Part shown: one piece after another, positions 35,501 through 45,792 of the stretch | Layout: every line of letters starts with the position of its first letter | Position numbering within the stretch: the stretch's first letter is position 1 | Assembly: GCA_037176885.1 (NCBI GenBank) | Contig: JAWWNJ010000017.1 | Location: 806,001-870,000 of the forward strand | DNA: 64,000 bases | Direction of reading: 5' to 3' | Origin: Favolaschia claudopus | Lineage: Eukaryota > Basidiomycota > Agaricomycetes > Agaricales > Mycenaceae | Translations under genes and position numbers: made by a program | Notes under the pieces: generated by a model | What the model was told of the DNA's origin: nothing | What the model saw: the letters and a program-made list of their open reading frames with translations, nothing else | The model's database searches: none

Positions 35501-36136
35501 GCCATCAGTACCTCCGCCACCTGCTCCTCGTACTAACGGTGATGCTAGCAACTCATCTCACGCGTCGTCGGGTGTCACTTCATCCTCTTCTCGGGACTCG
35601 CAGCTCGACTCACCCTTGACCTCAGTGGGCCCTTCAATCAATGGCTCTGCTGTCGACCCAAAGACCACGGCACGTCTCGAGCAGCAGGCTAAACAGATTG
35701 ACGAGCAGGAGGTCATGATCAAAACCCTCAACAAGCAATTAACGCACTGTGAAAGCGATCTTCAGACTCATATGGATCTCGTGAGCACGCTTGAGACGTC
35801 GCTCGGCGACTCAGAGAAGAATCGTAAGTGGTTTCTGTATTGCAAGCTTACAGGTTACTAACCATGTTTCGCATCTTAGTCCGCAAAGCCCGAATGCACG
35901 CCACGGAACTCGCGAGAGAGCGAGACACCCTGAACGTGAAGATTGAGGGTTTGCGTGGCGAACTAGAGGAAGCCAAACGTGAAGTTGTGAACGTGCGGAA
36001 TTCCGTCGTCCAGGAGAAACAGACTCTTGAGCAACGGCTCGACGAAGAGCGAAAACAGAAGGAGCGCGCCCGACAACAACTTGACCTTCGGATGGACGAG
36101 CTACAAAAGCGCAAGTCGAAGTTCGCCTGTCTGTAA
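29597..36136 (+). CDS. Kinesin motor protein with long coiled coil (kinesin-4-like)
   Basis: Microtubule plus-end-directed motor of about 2,000 residues. The motor is N-terminal: 'VQVALRIRPP', P-loop '[11 protein letters not shown]', '[14 protein letters not shown]', switch I '[11 protein letters not shown]', switch II 'VDLAGSER', and '[16 protein letters not shown]'. The neck '[17 protein letters not shown]' is close to KIF4/KIF21-type kinesins. An insertion of about 85 Gly/Pro/Ser/Arg-rich residues (about 30490-30745) sits between switch I and switch II. Heptad-rich coiled coils extend from about 31300 to 35400, then a Pro-rich segment '[15 protein letters not shown]' and a last charged coiled coil ending 'RKSKFACL'. 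The first intron (29646-29695) has a GC donor (GTCG|GCGAGT). Only this junction produces the conserved VQVALRIRP strand. No C-terminal WD40 repeats or Cys-rich DNA-binding tail were seen, so the exact subfamily remains open. Confidence 0.9.
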
Positions 36137-36510
36137 CCTTTCCTTTCCCTTGTCGCCCATCTTTCGTTCTTTTACTGCATTGTTCATTAATCTCCTGCAT
36201 CATTCACACTCCTTGCTAACGTCTCACACCGCCCTCGAGGCGCACGCCACGCTCATTCTCTTAACTTTATTCGTGCTGCTGGTCACTGTACCAGTATACA
36301 TACTCTAGTTGTTATAGGATATAGCTCGCATTGCTTCGATACCCGTTATTACTACTATGAATTCCTGTATCTCTCTACTACTATGCCTCAGGATTGGCGA
36401 TCGCGGATATACAAATATTGCGTGGATCTACATCGACACGGAAGGAAGGTCCGAACATGTATTAAAGGAGTAACTTCGGTACTCACCTCCAGGCTTTTTT
36501 CTTGACCATC
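36137..36510. other. Intergenic region between the kinesin and SDR genes
   Basis: 3' flank of the kinesin gene and short promoter of the SDR gene. No further gene is seen. Confidence 0.5.
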
Positions 36511-38001
36511 ATGGCTACAGGGTTCGTTGCGCGTCAGTCGATGCGTATGCGCGCTGCCTTGAGCGTGTCTCGTTCGGCGAGTGCCCGAATGAGCACGGCG
36601 TCCGCGACTGTTGCACCGAAAACTCTACCCTCTCTCTCGATGCAGGGGAAAGTGAGGCAGGCCAGTTTCTGTGTCTCGAACACGATTTTGATGCTATAGA
36701 TATAGGTATGTATGGTGACAGGCGCTGCGCGGGGCCTGGGCTATGAATTCTGCCGCGCCTTCATCTCATCGTGTGTTGTCTGCAGGCGGGCGCAACTCGG
36801 TATACTTACTGAGTGGTTTGCAGTGGATGCACGTCGCTTGCTGTTGTTGATTTGAAGGAAGAGGAGGCTCGGTCTGCGGCTGCGGAGTTGAAGACCTTTG
36901 CGCAGACAAGTGAATGTCTTGATATGAAAGGGTTGAATAGGCCTGAACCTTCGTTTTTGTTTACAGGTGGGGACGTCGACCCGAATTCGTTGAACATCAT
37001 TGGTATCGAATGCGATGTTTCTTCGGAGCAAAATGTGCAGAAGGCGTATGGGGAAATTATGTCTGCGTTCGGACGGATAGATTCTGTCGTTGCGTCGGCT
37101 GGTCAGTGGAATGGAGCTTTCTCTATCGATTCTAACAATGATTCAGGTATCGTCGAGAATTACACGGCTTTTGAGTAAGTCTCGTTTTGGTTCTCTTCTC
37201 GTCCGAATTGCTAACTTTGTATGTTAGCTATCCTTACGACCGGATAAAAAAGCTGTACGATATCAATGTCCATGGATCTTTCTTCACGGCGCGCGAGGCT
37301 GCCCGCAACATGATTCCGAACGGAGGTGGATCCATCGTGCTTGTTGCTAGCATGAGCGCCAACGTATGTTCGCTTTGTTAAAAATACAAAGGTTTTCATT
37401 TGAACCCCGCGTAGATCGTCAATATTCCCCAAGTAACTGGAAATTTCGGATAATGTGGGTCTTACTGAAGTCAATTTGTAGCCGCAAACACCCTACAACG
37501 CGTCGAAAGCTGGTATGCTCCGCTATACCTGTCGTTGAGACTCAATAGACATTTTTTTGCAGCTGTGAAACACATGGCGTCTAGTCTCGCCGTTGAGTGG
37601 GCGAAGGAGGGCGTCCGAGTCAACGTTCTATCTCCGGGCTACATGTTGACAAAATTGACGCGCACAATACTGTCGCATAACCAGGAGCTCAAGGTTAGTT
37701 CTGGCAGTTCATCTGAACGGTGCAAGATACTTATTGCTCGGGTTGCAGAAAACCTGGGAGAGTCTGACTCCGATGGGAAAGGTGCGTGGCTCACTCTGGT
37801 CCGTGTGTGACTCGTGGCTGAGCTTTCGATAGATGGGTGACCCGGAAGATTTGGCGGTATGAATGCCGCGATTCGTGTCCGCAATACGACGTGCTCATAA
37901 TTTTCCTCTTCCAGGGCGCGATTGTATTCCTTTCGAGTGACGCATCTAAATTCATGACGGGGTCGGAGATACGAGTCGATGGAGGATACTGTTGCACGTA
38001 A
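36511..38001 (+). CDS. Short-chain dehydrogenase/reductase, polyol (sorbitol/arabinitol/mannitol) dehydrogenase type
   Basis: NAD(P)-dependent oxidoreductase with a Rossmann fold. An Arg/Ser/Ala-rich leader of about 48 residues without acidic residues suggests mitochondrial import. The cofactor motif TGxxxGxG is in '[13 protein letters not shown]', formed by splicing after 'MQGK'. '[14 protein letters not shown]' carries the Asp after strand 2 that usually selects NAD(H). 'DSVVASAG' replaces the classical NNAG. The catalytic set is the Ser in 'IVLVASMS' and YxxxK in '[13 protein letters not shown]'. '[16 protein letters not shown]' closes the domain. About eight introns are present. Similar fungal enzymes act on pentitols or hexitols; the substrate cannot be assigned. 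An insertion after 'LKTFAQTS' is unusual for the family and could partly be an unrecognised intron. Confidence 0.85.
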
Positions 38002-38454
38002 AATGTGCAATGGCATCCGGTTCACTTCAGTATGTTCAAGTTGGGGGTTCAATGGATTTTTATTTGCAATCAATGTCGCGCAGCGTCCTCTCACGGTTGA
38101 ATCCTCTTCATTGACGTGTGGATGTGGCTGGATGTGGTCCTCGAGGCTGGTCAGCTCTTCGGCGAGTTTCGGAACCACAGTGTCCGGCCTGGTCCAGCCT
38201 TTCTCAGTTTGGGTCAAAAAATTAGTCTGAGCCGTGATGCTTTCGAAGAGCACCAACGAAAATATCCTGTCTACTCCGGACCCATCCAGAACCCATTTCG
38301 ATTTGTTTTGCCACTGCTGCGGGCACTTGAGACCATAAGAATTTTGTGAGATGACCGGAAGGCCGTGCTTGACGCGTTGCAAATGTGACAACTCTGACGT
38401 TGTGTCAATCGCGGGTTGTGACGACCGTAAAGACCCACCTTTCCTCTTGCTGCC
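38002..38454. other. Intergenic region between the SDR and heparinase-like genes
   Basis: No plus-strand gene is seen. A 319-residue minus-strand open frame covers the interval but runs into both neighbours (see rejected items). Confidence 0.4.
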
Positions 38455-41314
38455 ATGTCGGGCAGCTACGACAACCTCAATACCCAAAACCACAATATGT
38501 ATACAGAGCCTCAACATAATGGATCTGGCTATATCACCCCCGCATCCCGCAAGAGAGGAACGAGCAACTGGATTAAGGTTTCTTTCTTGCTTTCGCATCG
38601 GTCCTCTTTTGCCTCATTTTTTCTTTCCAGTTCGGTATCCCCGTCGCTATAATCATCATAGTCGCCGCTGTTGTGGGCGGAGTGCTTGGATCGCGCAAAA
38701 AGTCTTCGAATGACAGCGCTGCTTCTTCACCCCAGAACTCTGCTGCTCAAGCGAGTGCGGCAGCCAGTGCTGCTGCAAGTGCAAAATCCGCACTCGGAAA
38801 ATTCGCAGTGGCTACCAACAGCGAGTTCATGATGCCCATCTACCCTTCCACGACAGACTCTGTAGCGTTCAGCGCTCCTACATTTGTTCCGTCCACCGAC
38901 CCCAAGACGTCTTGGCCCGAAGACTCCTTCAAACCATCTAAGCCCGACGTTCTCTCGGTTCGGCCAGATCGGCCTCGTCTCATTGCTCCGAATTACAAGT
39001 GGCAAGCTCTTCCAAACTTGATTGCCAACGACCCCTACCTCAAGTCATGGAACGACACCATCTTCGGAAACGCCACGTTCTACAAATCGCAACCTCCTGT
39101 CGTGTATTTTAACGACGGTGACAGCGGTATTCTCGACAATTCTCGTGATGTTAAGCGGAGGATCAAGACATTCGCCTATGCCTACCGTATGACGAACGAC
39201 AGCTCTTGGGTTGACCGCACTTGGGAGGAGTTACAGGTCAGTTTTGTTGCTCTCGAGAATCATGTGTGTTGATTGGAATCTCAAAGAATGCCGCTGGGAA
39301 CGGCGACACCAAGTTCGGTCCTGATGACGACAAATGGAACTCGGTATGTGAGCTCAAGACTCGAATAAAAGCCTCGCTAAACAACGAAACTGTATAGGGT
39401 CATTTTCTGGACACAGCGGAAATGTCTGCTGCGTTCGGCATTGCCTACGACTGGCTCTACGACATGTGGACGGCGGACCAGAAGAGTCAAATCAGGAGCA
39501 CTCTCATTAAATACGGTCTCCAACCAGGTGTTACCCAAGTCACCACGAGCGCTGGATGGTGGAGGAATAACATCACGGGCAATTGGAATTGTGTCTGCAA
39601 CAGCGGATTGACGATGGCCTCTTTGGCGATTCTTGGCGACGATGACTCCGGCATAGCAGAGCAACTACTCAAGACCACCGTCGACAACGCTCGAGATAAC
39701 TGTGCTAATGCAGTTTCGAGTGATGGGACGTGGGCCGAGACTGCCAATTACTGGTACTTTGGTACCACAGGTATGATACATATTCTATTGGGGAATGTCT
39801 CTGATTTCTGACGTTGATCTCTAGGCCACGCCGAAATGGCTGCTTCTCTCTTGTCTGCAACGGGATCGCACTACGGGCTCATGGATGCTAACAAGAACTT
39901 CTATAAAACCGGCGACTATCATATGTACGTCAGCGGGCAGACCTCTCTATTCAACTACGGAGACCACGGCCCAAACAAGTACTCGACAACTGCCAACTCG
40001 GTGATATTTTATTCCGCCTTTTACAATCAGCCACAGTACGCACTGTTCCAGCGAGACCAGTACGACGCGGCCGAGCCCTGGAGCATGTTCTGGTATCAGG
40101 TATGTTGTTTCCCTTGGACATGTTTCGAAAATCTCGTCTGACGGCTGTTCACAAGCCTAACATCGCCGGCGCGTTCTGGGATGGCAAGCCCCTCGACCAC
40201 TTCTTCGACAGCGGTTCAGACCAATGGGGGTCAATGCGGAGCACATGGACGGACATTAACGGTCTGTATGTCGCGATGAAGGCGGGGCAGAATTTGTACC
40301 ACCAGACGCATAACGATCTCGACGTTGGGGACTTTGTACTCGATGCTCTGGGCACGCGGTGGGCTGGGGAGCTAGGTAGCGCAGTCTCGTTTTCTCCCGA
40401 AATCCCTGCTAACGGTCGAATTAGGAAGTGCTAATTATCGCTCGCCTGGATACTTCACTAGTGCGGCACAAGATGGCCAACGCTGGAAGTATTACCGGAA
40501 GATGACGGAGGGACAGAACACGATTCTGGTCAACAAGGCGAATCAGGATCTGAACGCGGCACCAACGATCAAATTCGGTACCTCGAATACTACGCAGGGC
40601 CCAACGACGGTCTTGGAAGTTGAACAGGACTCGACGGCATTCTTCACGACGTGCGTACAGGTGTATGATTGTTTATCATGAGTTTAATCGTTTCAACTTC
40701 AGCGATATGACGTCGGCGTACTTTGACGCGTATGTTTTTATTTTCTGCTTCGACTCATTGCTGAGCATTGACGGTGTCGCAGATCGTCTGTCAAGCGTGG
40801 TATCCGTCTGCTCAACGGCCGGAAACAGGTCCTCCTTCAGGATGAGGTTACGGCGTCGCAAGGAGTCCAATGGCGGATGCACACGAATGCGACCGTTAGC
40901 GTCGATTCGTCAAAGACCTCCGCAACGCTGAGTCTCGACGGGAAAACGATGAAGGTTCAGATGCTAAATCCACCTAACGGCGCGGCGTTCACGACGTCGG
41001 ATGCTAAACGGTTCGATTCTGACGTGCGTCTCGTCTCGTTGGTTTGCACTTGATGTCGCTGCTGATACTCTTCATTAGCCCACGCCGCCCGAGCCTGATC
41101 AGGAAAACCCTGGCGTGTAAGTACCGTTTCTCTCATTGTGCACCGTACAGGGATTGATGCGGTTTTCAGGACGGTGTTGATCATCGATCTTCCTGCGGGT
41201 ACATACAACCTGCAGGTACTGTTCAACCCCCAGTGGCCTGGCTCGGTCAACTACGTGACCCCGCCATCCGTTAACCTCGACCAATGGTCTCTCCGCAGCC
41301 ACGACAGCAGCTAA
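38455..41314 (+). CDS. Membrane-anchored heparinase II/III-like protein (polysaccharide lyase fold)
   Basis: Type II membrane protein. After a polar N-terminus of about 40 residues and a short basic patch (SRKRG), one hydrophobic segment 'FGIPVAIIIIVAAVVGGVLG' is followed by an Ala/Ser linker and a large extracytoplasmic domain. This domain has an alpha/alpha-toroid part ('WVDRTWEELQ', 'AAFGIAYDWLYDMW', 'NITGNWNCVCNSGLTMASLA', 'SDGTWAETANYWYFGTTGHAE') and then a beta-sandwich part ('NLYHQTHNDLDVGDFVLDAL'), as in heparinase II/III and alginate-lyase-like proteins. The His-x-x-Asp-x-x-x-Phe pattern in the latter matches the conserved heparinase-II segment. The gene has at least ten exons and the product is about 800 residues. 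The polysaccharide acted on is unknown; fungal cell-wall remodelling is as plausible as degradation of external uronates. Confidence 0.8.
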
Positions 41315-41711
41315 GCTACTAGTCTCGGACTCGTTATGATGTGATGATCTTGTATTGCGTAGTATGTTACACTATTTTGTTGGTGGATACCCACACGGAC
41401 CAGGACTACTATATATTACCTAGCTGGCAGACTACAGTTTGTTTGTTCCCCCACAGTCTTTGACGCGGTCACACTATTACTTTACTTACATCTGGAGCTT
41501 GGACATTGCCAGAATGATATTTTGTTTTGTAATCGAACCCTAAGATTGACAAAGTCTGTTTCGCGTCCAAGATGGGACGCAATTGGATGAGATACAACAG
41601 ATGCTATGATATTGAAACTAAGGGCTACATACTTACATGCGAGACGGTGGCTACAGGACTTTGTTATGCTATCTAATACAGACTGGAATGCAATGCTTAT
41701 TACGAAGGAGA
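41315..41711. other. Intergenic region between two convergent genes
   Basis: Shared 3' flank of the heparinase-like gene and the minus-strand Pro/Gln-rich gene. Nothing else is recognised. Confidence 0.5.
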
Positions 41712-43153
41712 TTATCGGCTTCGTTCTGCTTCATTAACTTCATTGAAGAGGATGATTTCGTTAAGAAGATCAAGCAAGGATTGTTGGGTATCCTCGACCT
41801 CGAGACTAGGATCGATGACCTCGGGCAAGGAGACGGGTTGTTGGCGGGGGGTCGCAACATCCATGTCCACAATATCCGACGATTGTTCGCTAGGCTGCGA
41901 ACCCGCGTCCTGAAGACTAGAATCAATGACCTCGGGCAAAGCGACGAACTGCTGGCGGGGCGTCGCAACGTCCATGCTCGCAGCTTCTTCTTCCTGAGGC
42001 GGCGGACGCAAGTGAGGGTTGCTCTCATAATACTCCTCGCGGTTGTCGAAAATACGAAGGACCCAGGGAGCATGTTGGGCTCGAGGGTCGAGGAACTCGT
42101 TCCCATAGAACGCGGCGCCCTCGCGTTTCCTCCGCGCTTCTAGCTGGTTCCCTCGGTATATATTGACGAGGAGTTTCTTCTTCTTGGCTGGGTCGAGAAG
42201 AGCGAGGTCGTGGTTTCGCTTGCCGAAGACGAGTTTCATTCCGCGAGTCTGCCCTATTGGACTGATTTGAGGAAGACCTGCGTTCTCGGGGTTTACGGCC
42301 ATAAAGGGCATAGTCAGGCCCTGCTGAAAACAGAGCATGGGCCACTCCCACTTGAACCCAGGTGGGGGTGGCGGGAGGGTGGAGCCATCGGGGAGGGTGG
42401 CGAGAGGAAGCTGTCCCATTGCTGGAACCGTGGGCGAGGGGAGAACAGCCGGAAACATGGGCGCCTGAGCCGCTTCGTAGTACTCATGATCCTGACAAAA
42501 GCGCTTTGGCACCCTGGCATCCGATGATTCGGCGTCAGCGCTGTTGACAATGATATTAGTGCCTAAGCGTGGGTGGACAGTGAAAACCAAGCGTACTGCT
42601 GCCTCTTGCCTAGTTCGACAGGCGCTTGGACGGGGCCGTCGGCATTGGGATAGTATCCTTGTGGCGGAGCCATGTTCCATGCTTGGCCCTGGGGATACTG
42701 GGGATATTGAGGCAGGCCCTCCGGGAGAACCGGGCGGAATGGGACGTTTCCCTGTGGCACGCCCGCGAAGTTATACGCGAGAGGGGCAGGTATTTGCGCC
42801 TCGTGTAATAATGCTTGATAATGCAAAGGGAGTGATTCTGGGGTGGGGTGTGGAAGGACTGGGTCTTGAGCGTGCTGCGCGGTGGCATTGACATGCTCGT
42901 AGTTGGAGTTGGGGCGATAGTAAGGACCGTAAGGATGAGCAGGGTCATATTGTGGTTGGGAAGTGGGCTTGTCAGAGCTGAACTGCAGGGTGGCAGAAGC
43001 TCGGGCGTGCTGCTCAACAGCGAATGAAGGAGGAGCTAGCGAGGAAGCCAGTAATGAGTGCCATGCAGAAGAGGACGTCGTATCAGACTCACGAATCTGA
43101 CCCTGGGGCCATTGGTAGTTGTTGGACGAAGAGGAAGGGTGCTGGTAGGCCAT
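41712..43153 (-). CDS. Hypothetical Pro/Gln-rich protein with a duplicated C-terminal motif
   Basis: Not recognised. There are two exons, 43153-42597 and 42540-41712, with a 56-bp GT-AG intron, giving 461 residues. The start at MAYQHPSSSSNNYQ was chosen because the sequence upstream is pyrimidine-rich and leader-like. The N-terminal two thirds are Pro/Gln/Tyr-rich and disordered-looking ('PAHPYGPYYRPNSNYEH'). A short conserved-looking basic segment follows: 'MKLVFGKRNHDLALLDPAKK' then 'KLLVNIYRGNQLEARRKREG'. The C-terminus contains two copies of 'MDVATPRQQ-x-VxLPEVIDxSL' separated by about 40 residues. Composition suggests a nuclear or RNA-granule protein, but that is inference. Confidence 0.65.
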
Positions 43154-44248
43154 TGCCACTGCTGGAAAGCTATCAAAGCGTAATGAAGGTGAAGGTAGAG
43201 GTGATCTGGAAAGTATCCGAGAGAGTGAGCTTCGACTGAGGTAAAGCAGAGCTAGGAACGTACATTGGAAGTTTGCACTGCAAGAGATGGTAGCGGTTAG
43301 AGAGAGAGAGAGTGAGGGTTGGAAGAGAGGAGCAAATAGCGCGTAAACAATCCACGTGCATCCAAATGTCCAAAGCCGCCTGACCGTGACACTGTTTGGC
43401 TCACACATGGAATCTTGGAATTTGGTTGGTCGCTCGACACCGGGCCAGATGTCGCTGCCAGAGAGCTCGATTGAGGTGTCGTCCAAGGATGTTCGGTATC
43501 TCGAGGATCCCAGCTTCACAGACATAGTTTATGGTTAGTTTCGCTCCCAAAGACCTGTTGCACCACAGACCCGTGCATTTGAAACGAAAATTCAAGGTAC
43601 TTTGTTTCCGACCCGAGAGGGCAAAGCGGTATGGTCATGGCCAGAAGTGTCGGCCTGGCCGCATGTGGGAATTCGTTCATGGTCTAGCTGCATCACGCTT
43701 TGACTCTCAACGTAGAAGGTCTTGTCCGGTTTTGCTGCAGAAAAACGCCGGCTCTTTGAAAGAACTTGCAATCTTTTTTAAATTCATGGCTGCACGGTCT
43801 GACCAAGTAACGAGGATGAGGACCTTCCGCGCCGCAGGGGTCTTGCGGAACGATGAAATTGCGCCAGCCAAGCGGAATCCCAGATGGCCAAATTTCTCTT
43901 GCGATTTTTGCGACATCTTGGCACGTCTTTGACAGAAGCAGAACCACGAAGAGCCCGCGTTTGCGAGAATGTGAAGGTACGATCTGAGCTTCGAGGTGGA
44001 CTTTTCTACGGCCCATGGCGCGCACCTGCGTCGACAATTTTGAGGTAAAGACCGACTATCTGCACTTTGCGAGCCGCGGTAACAATGTGAATGGTATAAT
44101 CGAGGAGTGAAGCCAGCCATAAGTCCATTGCTAGTCGAGGTTGCAGGGGTCAGAAACAAGAACAGTACAGTACAACGTCCCATCATCGATGGATGATCGA
44201 TGATCTTTCGCGGCTTTTTCCGTATGCCATGCGCGAAACGGTCACGGA
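43154..44248. other. Region between the Pro/Gln-rich gene and the palindrome element
   Basis: A purine GA repeat at about 43299-43312 lies in the leader or promoter of the minus-strand gene. Overlapping open frames of 114-187 residues on the minus strand (43693-44270) lack domains, and their coding status is undecided. Confidence 0.4.
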
Positions 44249-44250
44249 TA

Positions 44251-44869
44251 CCAAGGCCCTCCGGGCACACCTGGTACCTCTCTCACCAAGGGAGGGGCTG
44301 TGAATTCTCGGTCGAGTTTTTGGTGAAGCACGTTTTGAGTCGAATTTTTTTCGTAAGCAGAATCGAAATTTTTTCACAACCCCCGAACTCGAACGAGAAT
44401 TCGTAACCCCCCCCGGGGGGGGTTATGAAAAATATGCGACTCAAAACACATTTTACGAGCAACTCGCACGAAAATCCATAACCCCCCCCGGGGGGGTTAC
44501 GAAAAATTGCGACTCAAAACACATTTCACGAGCAACTCGCACGAAAATCCATAACCCCCCCCGGGGGGGGTTGTGAAAAAATTTCGATTCTGCGAGCAAC
44601 TCGCACAAAATTCATAAACCCCCCCGGGGGGGGTTACGAAAAAAATGCGACTCAAAACTCGCTTCACGAAAAACTGGAACGAGAATTCATAACCCCCCCC
44701 GGGGGGGGTTACGAAAAAATGCGACTCAAAACGTGCTTCAGCAAAAACTCAAACGAAAATTCATAAACCCCCCCGGGGGGGGTTGTGAAAAAAATGCGAC
44801 TCAAAACTCGCTTCACGAAAACTGGAACGAGAATTGACAACCGTGAGAGAGGTACGCGGAGGGCCTTGG
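44251..44869. mobile_element. MITE-like element with TA flanks and internal C8G8 palindrome array
   Basis: The 619-bp interval begins CCAAGGCCCTCCG (44251-44263) and ends with its exact reverse complement (44857-44869). TA dinucleotides flank both ends (44249-44250 and 44870-44871), as expected of a Tc1/mariner-type target duplication. A second inverted pair, GTACCTCTCTCAC, lies at 44274-44286 and 44843-44855. The inverted similarity continues inward for about 60 bp more. The centre is a tandem array of six C/G palindromes. There is no coding capacity, since open frames here are translations of the repeat. A non-autonomous DNA transposon that acquired or generated a minisatellite is the simplest reading. 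Confidence 0.65.
44407..44782. repeat. Tandem array of six C7-8/G7-8 palindromes, about 74-bp period
   Basis: Runs of 7-8 C followed at once by 7-8 G occur at 44407-44422, 44482-44496, 44555-44570, 44619-44633, 44693-44708 and 44768-44782. Centre-to-centre distances are 75, 73, 63, 75 and 74 bp. The spacer units share GCGACTCAAAAC, a CTTCACGAAAAACT-like segment and a GAGAATTCATAA-like segment. The 63-bp unit lacks the GACTCAAAAC part. Confidence 0.95.
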
Positions 44870-44871
44870 TA

Positions 44872-45792
44872 CAAACAGAGACCAACAGAATAGGACATAA
44901 TTCGTCTTTTTTCTTCTTCTCGCATACTGGTCGAATCTTTGCCTCCATTGTAGAGGGGGTGAGGGACGAGTTTCCTGAGGTTCTATGATAGCTTCAACGG
45001 ACGGTTGGCGGGACATGGCGACAGAATGTACTTAGGCAATTGACGGAGGCGCATGCCTCTTAAGAGGTCGTGTGGGGCAATAGGCAGCAACGTGACAACA
45101 TCAATCAGATGTATTATATAATCCGTGATATGAGTTGTGCTCGACCTAACGTTCATTTGGTTTGGAGACCTGGACCTAGAACGGTACCAGGAACAAGTCG
45201 CGTCCTTTTCTTCTCTTGTGTTCACGGTCCCGAGTGGAAGTTGAATAGACCTCGGTCGGTTCACGATTTTCTTGCGCAAGTCACCTGCCCCTGTAGGGGA
45301 ACCCCGACGAGTTGAAAAACTTACGATCCAAATGCCGTGGTGCCTTGTTTCAGATCGTCGGAGGCCGAGAGGGCCAGTAATTCGATAGAAAATTGAGGTG
45401 GGGTGGGCTCTCTACAACGCAACTGCAAGGAAATGCTTAGTTCTCATCGCCTTCTCTCAGATACTCCTCACATCTAGACTGCAGTCATCGACTCGAATCT
45501 TGCCACGGTTTACGAGTTGCTACAGCTGAACATCAGCCCGTTAGCCTCGAACGCGGAATCGGCGGCATTGTGCACATCTTCGGTCTGCCTCGGTTTCGTT
45601 GAAACAGTGAACACCTTCCTCTTTTCCCCTCTTCCCCGTTGCCGAGTGCCCTTAAACCGTTGTAGGGTCGTTGATCCGCTGATCACCGCCATTCGCCCAC
45701 AAAATTCAGCGCCCGACTGTATCTTATAAATTGCAACCGATCTGAACCGATGGTCTTGATTCCCCACATCCTAACTTTCATCCCAGCTGAAA
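44872..45792. other. Intergenic region before cystathionine gamma-synthase
   Basis: No gene is recognised. The right end carries the promoter of the next gene. Confidence 0.5.
45725..45731 (+). promoter_or_regulatory. TATA box of the cystathionine gamma-synthase gene
   Basis: TATAAAT lies 68 bp upstream of the ATG at 45793. Confidence 0.5.

Noticed and set aside
37639..38598. 319-residue minus-strand open frame without introns
   Set aside because: It overlaps the SDR 3' exons and the first exon of the heparinase-like gene antisense. Its composition is atypical and it has no domain, so most of it is a shadow of the plus-strand codons.
43693..44270. Minus-strand open frames of 114 and 187 residues
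   Set aside because: They occupy overlapping frames of the same DNA, have no domain or splice structure, and one runs into the palindrome element. Evidence for a gene was insufficient.
44407..44782. Regularly spaced palindromic repeats resembling a CRISPR array
   Set aside because: The spacers are themselves near-identical repeat units and no cas genes are present. The genome is clearly eukaryotic, so it is a minisatellite within an inverted-repeat element.
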